A stretch of DNA of 64,000 nucleotides from a virus. Numbering within the stretch: position 1 is the first letter of the stretch; each line of letters starts with the position of its first letter. This document shows, one piece after another, positions 51,033 to 58,644 of this stretch. The stretch spans positions 103,600-167,599 of the IMG/VR virus record IMGVR_UViG_3300043444_000502; one strand, written 5' to 3'. The position numbers and the translations under genes were made by a program. The notes under the pieces were generated by a model. That model worked only from the letters and a program-made list of their open reading frames with translations, did no database searches and was not told the origin of the DNA.

Positions 51033-51371
51033 ATGCTGATCTATACTAATCAATCATCCAAGCGACGTAAACGTAAACCTACTGCTAAGCAGCGAGAATT
51101 GCAAGCTTCGTGGGAAGCACTTCTTAAGAAGTATGAGCCTAAGAAACCACTTCCTAAAAGCGTTAAACCAAGCAAAATAGTTAAGCCATACGTACGCGAA
51201 ACACCGCACTATCCTTCACTGAATAGCGGTTATCACGATTGTACGAAGAAGCAGCAACATCAATACACCGGTGACAAGATGCTTGGTATCGGTACACTTC
51301 ACAAGTCAAACGCAGTGCCTGTATTCAGTAGCGATGATGCTAAGGAAATCAGTAGAATGCGAAGAGGCTAA
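51033..51371 (+). CDS. Conserved basic phage protein
   Basis: 112 aa. Lys/Arg/Pro-rich first half (SSKRRKRKPTAKQRELQ, KPLPKSVKPSKIVKP), then a conserved block RETPHYPSLNSGYHDCTKKQQHQYTGDKMLGIGTLHKSNAVPVF that recurs in many unrelated tailed phages. No enzyme motif. Start lies 6 bases from the -10 box. Confidence 0.65.
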   Translation: MLIYTNQSSKRRKRKPTAKQRELQASWEALLKKYEPKKPLPKSVKPSKIVKPYVRETPHYPSLNSGYHDCTKKQQHQYTGDKMLGIGTLHKSNAVPVFSSDDAKEISRMRRG

Positions 51372-51536
51372 TTCTCCAGTTTTTTTCCAAGATGAAATAG
51401 CGTGGGGGTCACCCCGGGCCCCCTAAGCTTCCCCAGATTGAGGGCCCCTTCATTTCACCAGGTGATAAAAAGTTCTAATTTTTAAAAAGTCCAATGGTAT
51501 CAATAACTTGCACAGCGAAATATTTTTCTCCGGCCT
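51372..51536 (+). repeat. GC-rich intergenic structure and repeat copy
   Basis: Contains GGGG-TCA-CCCC, a GGGCCCCC/GGGCCCC pair (about 51416-51447) and, at 51484-51513, a 30-base copy (one mismatch) of the reverse complement of 31467-31496. No gene is seen. The base composition (runs of G and C) is unlike the rest of the window. Confidence 0.65.
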
Positions 51537-51566
51537 ATGTACAAACAGCATGAAATAGGGTATAAT
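51537..51566 (+). promoter_or_regulatory. Promoter for the 51.6-54.7 kb cluster
   Basis: CCGGCCT, ATGTAC (51537-51542), 18 bases, TATAAT (51561-51566). Same cassette as 31524-31553, including AAACAGCATG and the downstream TGAAAAAAGGA. Confidence 0.82.
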
Positions 51567-51598
51567 ATTCCTATACAGTGAAAAAAGGAACAAATTAT

Positions 51599-51982
51599 AT
51601 GATGATCGTTATCGCTACACAGGACTATGAAAATTACGCAGCACATCAAGGTTTTGATGGCACTTTCCGATGGAAAGCTAAAGGTGGTTCAGAGTTCAAG
51701 ATTGTTGACGTTCCACAAAATGTTGACATTGACGAAGTAGTGGAAATGGTTCGTGATGAGATCGAACGCAATGATGAATACTTTCAAACTACCATCATTG
51801 GTTATGGTCCAAAATCAGATGACTATTTGAGTTGGTTCGAAAAGTCTCAACTTGAATATGACGGAGAAATTGCTCATCGCGAACCCGTGATCGAATATAG
51901 CGACTTAGTTGCTCGTTATACAGATCCAATGGAATATGCTGAGATGTGTGCAGATAACGATGCAATAGCTTATGGAGAATAA
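51599..51982 (+). CDS. Hypothetical protein
   Basis: 127 aa from the ATG at 51599 (AAGGA 9 bases upstream; ATG at 51602 and GTG at 51578 are alternatives). IVIATQDYENYAAHQGFDGTFRWKAKGGSEFKIV reads as a beta-rich start, with an acidic middle. The family recurs in phages without known function. TAATG junction with the next gene region. Confidence 0.55.
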   Translation: MMIVIATQDYENYAAHQGFDGTFRWKAKGGSEFKIVDVPQNVDIDEVVEMVRDEIERNDEYFQTTIIGYGPKSDDYLSWFEKSQLEYDGEIAHREPVIEYSDLVARYTDPMEYAEMCADNDAIAYGE

Positions 51983-51983
51983 T

Positions 51984-52211
51984 ATGAGAACATACAATGG
52001 AGTTGAATACAATGATCGTCATGGTGGTCCATTCGATCGTGGTTCTGCTGATAGTTGGTATGGTCGTCCAACTGATCCACATTATTATGTTGGAGACACA
52101 CATACAACAATTAGAATCGATTTAGTTGATATGAGCAAAAAAGAGATTGAAGACTATTTTGCTGGTTATAATTGGAATGAAGAATTCGGCGGAAAAAAGG
52201 AGTATGACTAA
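51984..52211 (+). CDS. Hypothetical protein
   Basis: 75 aa from the ATG at 51984 (GGAG 9 bases upstream). Polar, rich in Gly/Asp/Tyr (NDRHGGPFDRGSADSWYGRPTDPHYYVGD) with a short acidic helix at the end. Shares its last base with the next start. Confidence 0.55.
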   Translation: MRTYNGVEYNDRHGGPFDRGSADSWYGRPTDPHYYVGDTHTTIRIDLVDMSKKEIEDYFAGYNWNEEFGGKKEYD

Positions 52212-52414
52212 TGTTAGCATTTTGTGATTATATTGCATTTCGTACACAGAAGTTTTTTGGCGAAATCACTAAACAAGGCGATACGTATCTGAAAGACGTA
52301 TCTAGAGTTGAATATGATCTTAGTGAAACTGGTTCATTTATGTCAACGAAAAAAACAATGATTGTGACTGATCATAGCGGCAAAAAATATCGTTTAACTG
52401 TGGAAGAAGTATGA
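52211..52414 (+). CDS. Hypothetical protein
   Basis: 67 aa, beta-rich (TYLKDVSRVEYDLSETG, KKTMIVTDHSGKKYRLTVEEV). One-base overlap with the gene before and ATGA with the gene after. No family recognised. Confidence 0.5.
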   Translation: MLAFCDYIAFRTQKFFGEITKQGDTYLKDVSRVEYDLSETGSFMSTKKTMIVTDHSGKKYRLTVEEV

Positions 52415-52533
52415 CAAAATACGTCTTGATGCGTGAAGATGGCAAATATGACGTATTTTCTGTAAAAGCTTGTGCTGAGATTTATCAATTAAGTCGAGGC
52501 GGTAAAATTCTTGAAATTTTTGTAGGAGATTAA
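52411..52533 (+). CDS. Very small hypothetical protein
   Basis: 40 aa, MTKYVLMREDGKYDVFSVKAC...; ATGA-coupled to the gene before and ending 2 bases before the next ATG, with GGAG inside its end serving the next gene. The frame fills the gap exactly, which supports it. Confidence 0.5.
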   Translation: MTKYVLMREDGKYDVFSVKACAEIYQLSRGGKILEIFVGD

Positions 52534-52535
52534 TT

Positions 52536-52916
52536 ATGGGTTTAGATATGTACGCATACCGCGTTAAGAAAGAATATGTTGTGAACGATTTTGAGTTTAA
52601 CTCAGATCAAAATCCTGCAGAAGACTTGGCCTATTGGCGTAAGTTTAATGCTCTTCACGCTTGGATGGAAAATCTGTACAAAGATCGTGGAGGTCCAAAG
52701 GAATCATTTAACTGTGCACCTATTCGGTTGCATCTTGAAGATCTTGATCAACTGCAGCGTGACATTGGTGAAAATAAACTAACGCCAGCAGAAGGATTTT
52801 TCTGGGGTTCACAGACGATTTATCCTGAAGACATTGCATCAGCAATGAAGTTTATCTTCGAAGCACGCCAAGCAATCAAAGAAGGCGATGCGGTTTACTA
52901 CGATTCATGGTGGTAA
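52536..52916 (+). CDS. Conserved phage/bacterial protein (MGLDMY family)
   Basis: 126 aa. MGLDMYAYRVKKEYV, AYWRKFNALHAWMENLY and GFFWGSQTIYPED are hallmarks of a small family widespread in phages and some bacteria, with no assigned function. Good ribosome site (AGGAG). Preserved Trp and His suggest a real binding pocket. Confidence 0.65.
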   Translation: MGLDMYAYRVKKEYVVNDFEFNSDQNPAEDLAYWRKFNALHAWMENLYKDRGGPKESFNCAPIRLHLEDLDQLQRDIGENKLTPAEGFFWGSQTIYPEDIASAMKFIFEARQAIKEGDAVYYDSWW

Positions 52917-52917
52917 T

Positions 52918-53136
52918 ATGGTAATTAGAGCGAAACAACTTGATCGCGAATATGTGATCGATCTTACTGGTCCAGAAGGCAATGCATTTTGTTTAATGGG
53001 ATATGCAAAGCGATTTGCAAAACAACTTGGACTTGATAGTAAAGTTATCATCGAAGAAATGATGAGCGGAGATTATGAAAATCTATTGCAAGTCTTTGAT
53101 GGTTATTTTGGTGATTATGTAGTATTGGAACGATAA
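52918..53136 (+). CDS. Small hypothetical protein
   Basis: 72 aa from the ATG at 52918, directly after the previous stop. LDREYVIDLTGPEGNAFCLMGYAKRFAKQLGL suggests a small alpha/beta fold. One-base overlap with the phosphatase gene. Function unknown. Confidence 0.55.
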   Translation: MVIRAKQLDREYVIDLTGPEGNAFCLMGYAKRFAKQLGLDSKVIIEEMMSGDYENLLQVFDGYFGDYVVLER

Positions 53137-53639
53137 TGATTCGTTGGATTGAAAACGTAGCGTGGGATGATGTTAAGAATGGTTGGCATTCTGACATGGG
53201 TCCAAATGCAATGCTGATTCAGATCATGGATCCGCCTGGCAATTTCCCTACTCCTAAGCATACATTCAAGGAAGTTCATCAGTTTGATTTCCTTGATATC
53301 GAGGATGGTGATTGCAAAAACGATCCTAACATGGCAGAATTTGCAATCAATGATGAGCAAGCTGCTGAGATTGCTCGTCTGTTGCAGCACGCTATAGATA
53401 ATAGCATGAATGTATTGGTACACTGCTTTGCAGGTATCTGTCGTAGTGGTGCAGTATGCGAAGTTGGTACTATGCTTGGCTTTACTGCAACTGATCGCTA
53501 TCGTCAACCTAACTTGCGTGTGAAGCACAAGATCATGCGTGCATTAGGAATGTATTACGACGAGGATGAGGTGTCTAAAGGTACCGGTGGCAGTATCAGC
53601 GCTGGTGGTATCCTCGTCCCATATAAGGATGAAGAATGA
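53136..53639 (+). CDS. Protein-tyrosine/dual-specificity-phosphatase-like protein
   Basis: 167 aa. VLVHCFAGICRSG (about residues 94-106) is a Cx5R phosphatase loop (Cys97, Arg103) after a beta strand, as in PTP/DSP enzymes; FLDIEDGD near 52 could provide the general acid. Could dephosphorylate host or phage proteins or nucleotides. ATGA coupling to a membrane protein. Confidence 0.75.
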   Translation: MIRWIENVAWDDVKNGWHSDMGPNAMLIQIMDPPGNFPTPKHTFKEVHQFDFLDIEDGDCKNDPNMAEFAINDEQAAEIARLLQHAIDNSMNVLVHCFAGICRSGAVCEVGTMLGFTATDRYRQPNLRVKHKIMRALGMYYDEDEVSKGTGGSISAGGILVPYKDEE

Positions 53640-53920
53640 TTGAATATTTTAAACCTACATTGGAGTGGATTCGTGAAGATTGGCAAAGTCATAGAACGCG
53701 TTTTTTGGTTGAACTCATTGCTTGGGCTATTAGCATTGGTTGTAGTCTCACTATGGCTATCACCGTTCCCAACCCCCCACTTCTTATCTTATACCCTGTT
53801 TGGATATCCGGTTGCGCTATGTATGCTTGGGCTGCCTATACTAGGAAATCTTTTGGCATGCTTGCTAACTACATTCTACTCACCACAATCGACACTGTCG
53901 GATTGATCAGAATGCTATGA
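53636..53920 (+). CDS. Membrane protein (three helices)
   Basis: 94 aa. Hydrophobic helices at about residues 24-42 (VELIAWAISIGCSLTMAI), 47-67 (PPLLILYPVWISGCAMYAWAA) and 72-92. Part of a conserved phage membrane family. Sits with the phosphatase in one translational chain. Confidence 0.65.
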   Translation: MIEYFKPTLEWIREDWQSHRTRFLVELIAWAISIGCSLTMAITVPNPPLLILYPVWISGCAMYAWAAYTRKSFGMLANYILLTTIDTVGLIRML

Positions 53921-54129
53921 CATTGTTTAAAGCTATTTTGCAAATACTAAAATACATTCTACTTGTTGGTGGTTTGATATTTTGGTTTACTGTAGCAGTT
54001 GGTCTTGGTTTAAGCGTAGAAGAACATGTGTATGATTGTAGTTTAGCAGAAATATCACCAGATTTTCCAATAGAAGCTAGAAATGAGTGTAGGAGAATTA
54101 ACAGTGTCAAACGAAGAACAGAAGCTTAA
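53917..54129 (+). CDS. Small membrane protein
   Basis: 70 aa with one transmembrane helix (ILKYILLVGGLIFWFTVAVGLGL, about residues 10-32) and a soluble tail with two Cys. ATGA junction with the gene before. Its tail resembles the Cys/Arg ending of the small protein at 29669 (both end CRRI-like), perhaps a shared module. Confidence 0.55.
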   Translation: MTLFKAILQILKYILLVGGLIFWFTVAVGLGLSVEEHVYDCSLAEISPDFPIEARNECRRINSVKRRTEA

Positions 54130-54358
54130 ACATAGTGAACGTTTACATCAAAAAGAAACTAAACTTGAAAAGAAGATGAGACTTGCTAAAGAGTACCATC
54201 ATGAGCATGCGTTAAAGAATCCACACAAATATCATAAAGCATCTTTGTTTAATTGTGGAAATCCGGATTGTGTTATGTGTATGAATCCGCGCAAAGCCTT
54301 TGGCGAGAAGACAATGCAAGAGCGTAAGTTTGATCAGAAAGAAATGTATGATGAATGA
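54104..54358 (+). CDS. Conserved small phage protein with Cys motif
   Basis: 84 aa from the GTG at 54104, chosen for TAGGAG upstream; an ATG at 54083 precedes that site. A coiled, basic first half, then FNCGNPDCVMCMNPRKAFGEKT, a CxxxxCxxC cluster found in many phages, likely zinc-binding. ATGATG junction with the next gene. Confidence 0.6.
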   Translation: MSNEEQKLKHSERLHQKETKLEKKMRLAKEYHHEHALKNPHKYHKASLFNCGNPDCVMCMNPRKAFGEKTMQERKFDQKEMYDE

Positions 54359-54509
54359 AGAACGAAAAATGGTAATGCAATCTGTATTAGAAGGTAAACT
54401 ACCTGCTGATGCTGTAACTATGGAAGAACTTCATGAAGTAGAAGCCATTCTATTTGAATTAATTGCAGATCGTAAAACACCGTTTCAAACATGGGAAACA
54501 CTACAATGA
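54351..54509 (+). CDS. Small hypothetical protein
   Basis: 52 aa from the ATG at 54351 (54348 also possible), mostly helical (ERKMVMQSVLEGKLPADAVTMEELHEVEAILFELI). Overlaps both neighbours by a few bases. Confidence 0.5.
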   Translation: MNEERKMVMQSVLEGKLPADAVTMEELHEVEAILFELIADRKTPFQTWETLQ

Positions 54510-54685
54510 TGAATTATCATGAATTAGATGTTCTATGCGGTAATTTGCAAGAAGAAATTAATCTTATGAAAAAACGCATGGATAATTTAGAATTAATGAA
54601 TCAGATGCTTAACGAAGAATGTAATGCACTTCGTCAGCAATTAAAATATGCTGAACAACAGGTGTACAATGGCTCAACAATGTGA
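54506..54685 (+). CDS. Small coiled-coil protein
   Basis: 59 aa from the ATG at 54506. Continuous heptad pattern (ELDVLCGNLQEEINLMKKRMDNLELMNQMLNEECNALRQQL). Its 3' end contains the next promoter. Function unknown. Confidence 0.5.
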   Translation: MMNYHELDVLCGNLQEEINLMKKRMDNLELMNQMLNEECNALRQQLKYAEQQVYNGSTM

Positions 54686-54691
54686 TATAAT
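54662..54691 (+). promoter_or_regulatory. Promoter with leaderless start
   Basis: GTGTAC (54662-54667), 18 bases, TATAAT (54686-54691); the next ATG (54697) follows after 5 bases. Confidence 0.75.
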
Positions 54692-54696
54692 ATATC

Positions 54697-55038
54697 ATGA
54701 GTTTAGAAAGTTTCTTTGTAGCAAGTAATGACGATGAAATTAAATCAAAAATTAGGCAACGTAGAGCGCAAATGCTTATTCACTCTTGCATATATTATGA
54801 ACTTAATGACAACATCATTAGCGACCATCGTTGGCAAACTTGGGCAGATGAACTTGAAAAACTTCAACGTGAAAACCCTAATTGCTGTAGTATTGGGTTT
54901 TTTGATCGTGAATTCGCTAATTGGACTGGCGCAACAGGTAATCACTTACCGCATCGCCATCCATGGGTTTTAGCAAAATCACAATATATTATGATGTTAC
55001 ATAGGAAAAATTATGGACAAGATCACATTGTACCTTGA
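54697..55038 (+). CDS. LigA Ia-domain-like protein
   Basis: 113 aa. QRRAQMLIHSCIYYELNDNIISDHRWQTWADELEKLQ (about residues 21-57) resembles the NAD-binding Ia domain of bacterial DNA ligase (YYxxxxxIISDxxxDxLxxEL). No adenylation or OB domain follows, so it cannot ligate alone; it might modulate host ligase or NAD. Overlaps the HAD gene by 26 bases. Confidence 0.55.
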   Translation: MSLESFFVASNDDEIKSKIRQRRAQMLIHSCIYYELNDNIISDHRWQTWADELEKLQRENPNCCSIGFFDREFANWTGATGNHLPHRHPWVLAKSQYIMMLHRKNYGQDHIVP

Positions 55039-55528
55039 TATGGATGGAGTTCTTACGAACTTTGAAAAAGCATACCGCGCGATGTGGCATGAATTTACAT
55101 TTGATCGCGAACGTTTCCGTGAAGCTGTTATGGAACGTAAGATCTTTCGCGAGCTTGAATGGATGCCTAATGGTGAAATGTTTATTGAAGGTATTCGCAA
55201 ACTTGAAAAAGATTATAATCTAAATGTTGAAATGCTTACGTCAACTGGTACTCATCGTACTGATATGAAAGCTGAAGGCATTGTCCAAAAGACTGCATGG
55301 TTAAAAGAACATGGGATCATTTGGAAACCTAACTTTGTTTGCTCTAAGCCTGAAAAATCGCAATATGCAGTTGAAGGTAAAACCATTTTGATTGATGATC
55401 ACGAAGGTTGTACAAAACCTTTCATTGAAAAAGGTGGTATTGCATTCTTGCATAAAGATTCAGATTATAGACTTACATTAGATAAACTTGATTGGTGTTT
55501 AGACGAACTTACTCGTGAGATTGTATGA
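55013..55528 (+). CDS. HAD-family 5'(3')-deoxyribonucleotidase
   Basis: 171 aa. YLDMDGVLTNFEKAY (about residues 7-21) holds the two catalytic Asp (DxDG); MLTSTG near 76 is motif II; ILIDDHEGC near 125 carries the acidic motif IV. Such enzymes dephosphorylate deoxynucleotides and occur in many phages. Translational overlaps on both sides. Confidence 0.8.
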   Translation: MDKITLYLDMDGVLTNFEKAYRAMWHEFTFDRERFREAVMERKIFRELEWMPNGEMFIEGIRKLEKDYNLNVEMLTSTGTHRTDMKAEGIVQKTAWLKEHGIIWKPNFVCSKPEKSQYAVEGKTILIDDHEGCTKPFIEKGGIAFLHKDSDYRLTLDKLDWCLDELTREIV

Positions 55529-56187
55529 ATATCTTCTATCTAGATCGTAATCCTGTACAAGCTGCACGAGCACATCTCGATAAACATGTTGTTAAAATGA
55601 TTCTCGAATATGCTCAATTACTTTCAACTGCTCATCGTATTCTTGACGGGACTGAGCTTTCCATTATTTCTGAATCTGGTCGCAAAAAGAAAGTATGGCA
55701 ACTTCCTGATCATCGCGATAGTGTGTTGTATTCTGCTACTCACACCAATCATCCTTCCGCTATTTGGGCAAGACAAACCGACACAAACTACGATTACTTG
55801 TACGCTTTGTTCGTAGCAACATGTGACGAATATACACATCGTTACGGTAAAGTCCATTTGACTGATACTAAGCTTCGTGATGTATTGCATCAAATCCCAA
55901 AGAATATTGGTAGATCAAAAATCTGGGTACCGCCGACGCCTGCAATGCCAGATGAATGTAAAGTGATTGGTGATCATTTGGCTAGTTATCGTAAATACTA
56001 TATAGATAAAAAAGCTGATATGGCTATGTGGACTAACCGCGAGCCACCTGAATGGTTTATTAACGGAGTTAAGGAAAAAGATGCCTACGTATGCATACCG
56101 ATGCAACAAGTGCGAGAACGTTTTCGAAAGGTTCCTATCGTTAAGTCGACGCGAAGAACCTCTTCAAGAAGCGTGTCCAAATTGTAA
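55525..56187 (+). CDS. Conserved phage protein of unknown function
   Basis: 220 aa. NIFYLDRNPVQAARAHLDKHVVKMILEYAQLLSTAHRILDG (about residues 2-42) and HPSAIWARQTDTNYDYL define a family found in many T4-like phages. The last 35 residues, basic and low in complexity, are read from DNA that also encodes the start of the FmdB-like protein in another frame. That 107-base overlap is unusual and may mean the ancestral stop was lost. Confidence 0.6.
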   Translation: MNIFYLDRNPVQAARAHLDKHVVKMILEYAQLLSTAHRILDGTELSIISESGRKKKVWQLPDHRDSVLYSATHTNHPSAIWARQTDTNYDYLYALFVATCDEYTHRYGKVHLTDTKLRDVLHQIPKNIGRSKIWVPPTPAMPDECKVIGDHLASYRKYYIDKKADMAMWTNREPPEWFINGVKEKDAYVCIPMQQVRERFRKVPIVKSTRRTSSRSVSKL

Positions 56188-56341
56188 TGAAAAAAATTGT
56201 GTTGCACAAACATTAACAAAACCTCCAGCATTAGTGAGTGATAGTAGAGATATTCATTCACGTGCTGGTTCTGAATTTAATAATAGACTACAACAAATTA
56301 AAAAAGGTTCTGGTCGAAGAAATACAATTAAGCATATCTAA
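56081..56341 (+). CDS. FmdB-like zinc-ribbon protein
   Basis: 86 aa. MPTYAYRCNKCENVFERF, then CPNC near residue 33 (CxxC...CxxC), is the FmdB regulatory-protein zinc ribbon; the rest is basic and polar. Starts well inside the previous gene. One-base overlap with phoH. Confidence 0.8.
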   Translation: MPTYAYRCNKCENVFERFLSLSRREEPLQEACPNCNEKNCVAQTLTKPPALVSDSRDIHSRAGSEFNNRLQQIKKGSGRRNTIKHI

Positions 56342-57051
56342 TGACAAAACAATCTGAACAGCTAGTAACTAAAAAACTACCAAAATTAAAAATTGAACAT
56401 CTAGCTAAAATTGATCCGTTAACGGATAATCAATCTAAAGCATTTCATGCGTATCATAAAGATCGTAATTTAATTCTATCTGGATCTGCAGGTACTGGTA
56501 AAACATTTCTTTCTATGTTTTTGGCATTGCGCGAAGTACTAGAAGGAAAAGGACCATATAAAAAAGTAGTGATTGTACGATCTATCGTTCCTACACGTGA
56601 TATTGGATTTTTACCTGGCGATGAACAAGAAAAGAAGGAAGTGTATATGCTTCCTTATATCGATATCTGTCAAGAACTATTTGGAGTTAAAGATGCGTTT
56701 GAACGTTTATTTGAAAATGGTCAAATTGAATTTCTTACTACATCATTTATTCGAGGTACAACATTAAATAATTGTATCATTATTTTAGATGAAATGCAGA
56801 ACTGCGTATTTAGAGAACTCGATACAGTAATTACACGCGTTGGTAATCATGCAAAATTTATTATGTGCGGTGATTATTATCAATCAGATTTCGATAAAGA
56901 TAAAGATAAACAAGGTATCGTTAACTTTATGAAGATTGTAAATTCAATGAATAGTTTTACACACATTGAATTTCAGTGGCCTGACATTGTTCGTTCTGAC
57001 TTTGTTAGAGATTATATTGTAACTAAGGAATCTTTAAAGATCGTATCATGA
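56341..57051 (+). CDS. phoH: PhoH-like ATPase
   Basis: 236 aa. LTDNQSKAFHAYHKDRNLILSGSAGTGKTF (Walker A near residue 50), RSIVPTRDIGFLPGDEQEKK, and ILDEMQNC (Walker B near 148) are PhoH hallmarks. Widespread in aquatic phages; the role (RNA helicase-like or phosphate-linked) is unsettled. ATGA link to the next gene. Confidence 0.92.
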   Translation: MTKQSEQLVTKKLPKLKIEHLAKIDPLTDNQSKAFHAYHKDRNLILSGSAGTGKTFLSMFLALREVLEGKGPYKKVVIVRSIVPTRDIGFLPGDEQEKKEVYMLPYIDICQELFGVKDAFERLFENGQIEFLTTSFIRGTTLNNCIIILDEMQNCVFRELDTVITRVGNHAKFIMCGDYYQSDFDKDKDKQGIVNFMKIVNSMNSFTHIEFQWPDIVRSDFVRDYIVTKESLKIVS

Positions 57052-57236
57052 GTAGTTTTAGAAGACGTGATAGCGCTAAACAACAAAAGCGCAAGAGCAG
57101 TTCATCTGATAAATATGATAGAGAAAACAAATTGCATACAGAGCATTTTGTAAAGAAAATGGGTAAGCGAGATCGATTTGACAAATATAATGAAAAATAC
57201 AGAAAATACGATGATGAGGAAGATTTTTACTCATAA
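57048..57236 (+). CDS. Small basic protein
   Basis: 62 aa, composed almost only of charged and polar residues (SSFRRRDSAKQQKRKSSSSDK), likely disordered and nucleic-acid-binding. Overlaps the exonuclease start. Confidence 0.5.
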   Translation: MSSFRRRDSAKQQKRKSSSSDKYDRENKLHTEHFVKKMGKRDRFDKYNEKYRKYDDEEDFYS

Positions 57237-57900
57237 TCCTATTGACTTAGGTTATGAAGATCTACTTACCGAAAACACTGAACAAGGTAGAAGATACGTT
57301 ACACCGCAAGGTCGTAAATATCCATCGATCACTACAGTATTAGGTCATTTTTCCAAACATGAATTAATGGAATGGCGTAAGCGTGTAGGTGAAGAAGAAG
57401 CAAATCGTGTATCTGCACATGCTTCGAGTCGTGGTACATCGCTTCACACTATCTGTGAAAAATACATAGATAACGAGGAAGATTATTTTGGCAAAGCGAT
57501 GCCGCACGTGCGGGGAATGTTCAATTCAATCCAAAGCATCTTGGATGAGCGAATTGGAATGGTATACATGCAAGAAGTGCCGCTCTATTCAGACTACCTC
57601 AGGTTGGCAGGTAGGGTGGACCTTATCGCAGATTTCGATGGAGTGCCATCCATCATTGACTTCAAAACGTCAAGTAGACACAAAGAAGCCAGCGAAATCA
57701 CAAACTACTTCGAACAAGAAGCAGCATACGCAATCATGTTCGAAGAACGAACAAAAAAACCAGTAGTCAATTTGGTAACTATCATGGCAGTTGATGGTGG
57801 TGCACCATTGGTGTTTAAAGAACATCGCGACAACTATGCCCAATCACTAATATATAAGATAAGGTTATATGAAAATGAAAAAGGTCTTAAGTATGAGTAA
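57211..57900 (+). CDS. Cas4/RecB-like PD-(D/E)XK exonuclease
   Basis: 229 aa from the ATG at 57211 (57178 and 57214 also in frame). YVTPQGRKYPSITTVLG opens the domain; RGTSLHTICEKYI (about residues 78-90) gives the His; LAGRVDLIADFDG and IIDFKTS (about 140-160) supply the D...ExK-type core. Such nucleases process phage DNA ends. A GC-rich codon patch covers about 57480-57760. Confidence 0.75.
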   Translation: MMRKIFTHNPIDLGYEDLLTENTEQGRRYVTPQGRKYPSITTVLGHFSKHELMEWRKRVGEEEANRVSAHASSRGTSLHTICEKYIDNEEDYFGKAMPHVRGMFNSIQSILDERIGMVYMQEVPLYSDYLRLAGRVDLIADFDGVPSIIDFKTSSRHKEASEITNYFEQEAAYAIMFEERTKKPVVNLVTIMAVDGGAPLVFKEHRDNYAQSLIYKIRLYENEKGLKYE

Positions 57901-58555
57901 TACACCAACACCAACTACAACAGCTCAAAAAGCTTTTATTAATAAACCTATCAATCAACTACATACGTTTTATTTGAGCGGTACTATTGAAGATCCATCA
58001 GAATATATTGCATGGTTTGAAATTATGCGAAATGCTGGTGAACACGATGTAATTCAAATTCACATTAATTCTCCAGGTGGAGATTTATTCACAGCTATTC
58101 AATTCTTACGTGCTATCGCAGATACACAAGCTCATGTAATTTGTTCAGTTGAAGGCGCATGTATGTCTGCAGCTACAATGATCTTTTTAACAGCTGATTC
58201 ATTTGAAGTTAGCGAACATTCCATGTTTATGTTCCACAATTATTCTAGTATGACATTCGGTAAAGGTGGAGAAATGTATGATAATATTATCCACGAAAGA
58301 AAATGGTCAGAGCATTTGTTACGCAGAATCTATGATGGATTTTTGCATGAAAGTGAAATTAGTTCATTATTGCAAAATAAAGATATTTGGATGGACGGCG
58401 AAGAAGTGCTTAAGCGTTTGACTGAACGTCAAAAGAAATTTGAAAAAGATCTTAAGCAAAAAAATGAAAAATTACCTAGTAAAACTGCAACTACGAAACC
58501 AGCAAACAAATCAGCTGCAAGAAAAAAACCTACAACTAAAAAGCCAGTCAATTGA
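57893..58555 (+). CDS. ClpP-like serine protease
   Basis: 220 aa from the ATG at 57893 (57869 possible). IHINSPGGDLFTAIQF near residue 59, the nucleophile segment GACMSAATMIFL (Ser near 90) and MFMFHN (catalytic His near 116) match ClpP. A long Lys/Thr/Ala tail (about 195-220) is extra. Roles in host protein turnover or head maturation are possible. Confidence 0.85.
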   Translation: MSNTPTPTTTAQKAFINKPINQLHTFYLSGTIEDPSEYIAWFEIMRNAGEHDVIQIHINSPGGDLFTAIQFLRAIADTQAHVICSVEGACMSAATMIFLTADSFEVSEHSMFMFHNYSSMTFGKGGEMYDNIIHERKWSEHLLRRIYDGFLHESEISSLLQNKDIWMDGEEVLKRLTERQKKFEKDLKQKNEKLPSKTATTKPANKSAARKKPTTKKPVN

Positions 58556-58582
58556 TGATGTAGTTCAACAAATCGCAGGCCA

Positions 58583-58612
58583 GTTTACAAATGTCGAAAA
58601 ATGTAGTATAAT
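58583..58612 (+). promoter_or_regulatory. Promoter for the envelope-protein pair
   Basis: GTTTAC (58583-58588), 18 bases, TATAAT (58607-58612) preceded by TGTAG. Confidence 0.75.
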
Positions 58613-58644
58613 ATCTCCTATAACGGAAATATTTACTGCAGATC

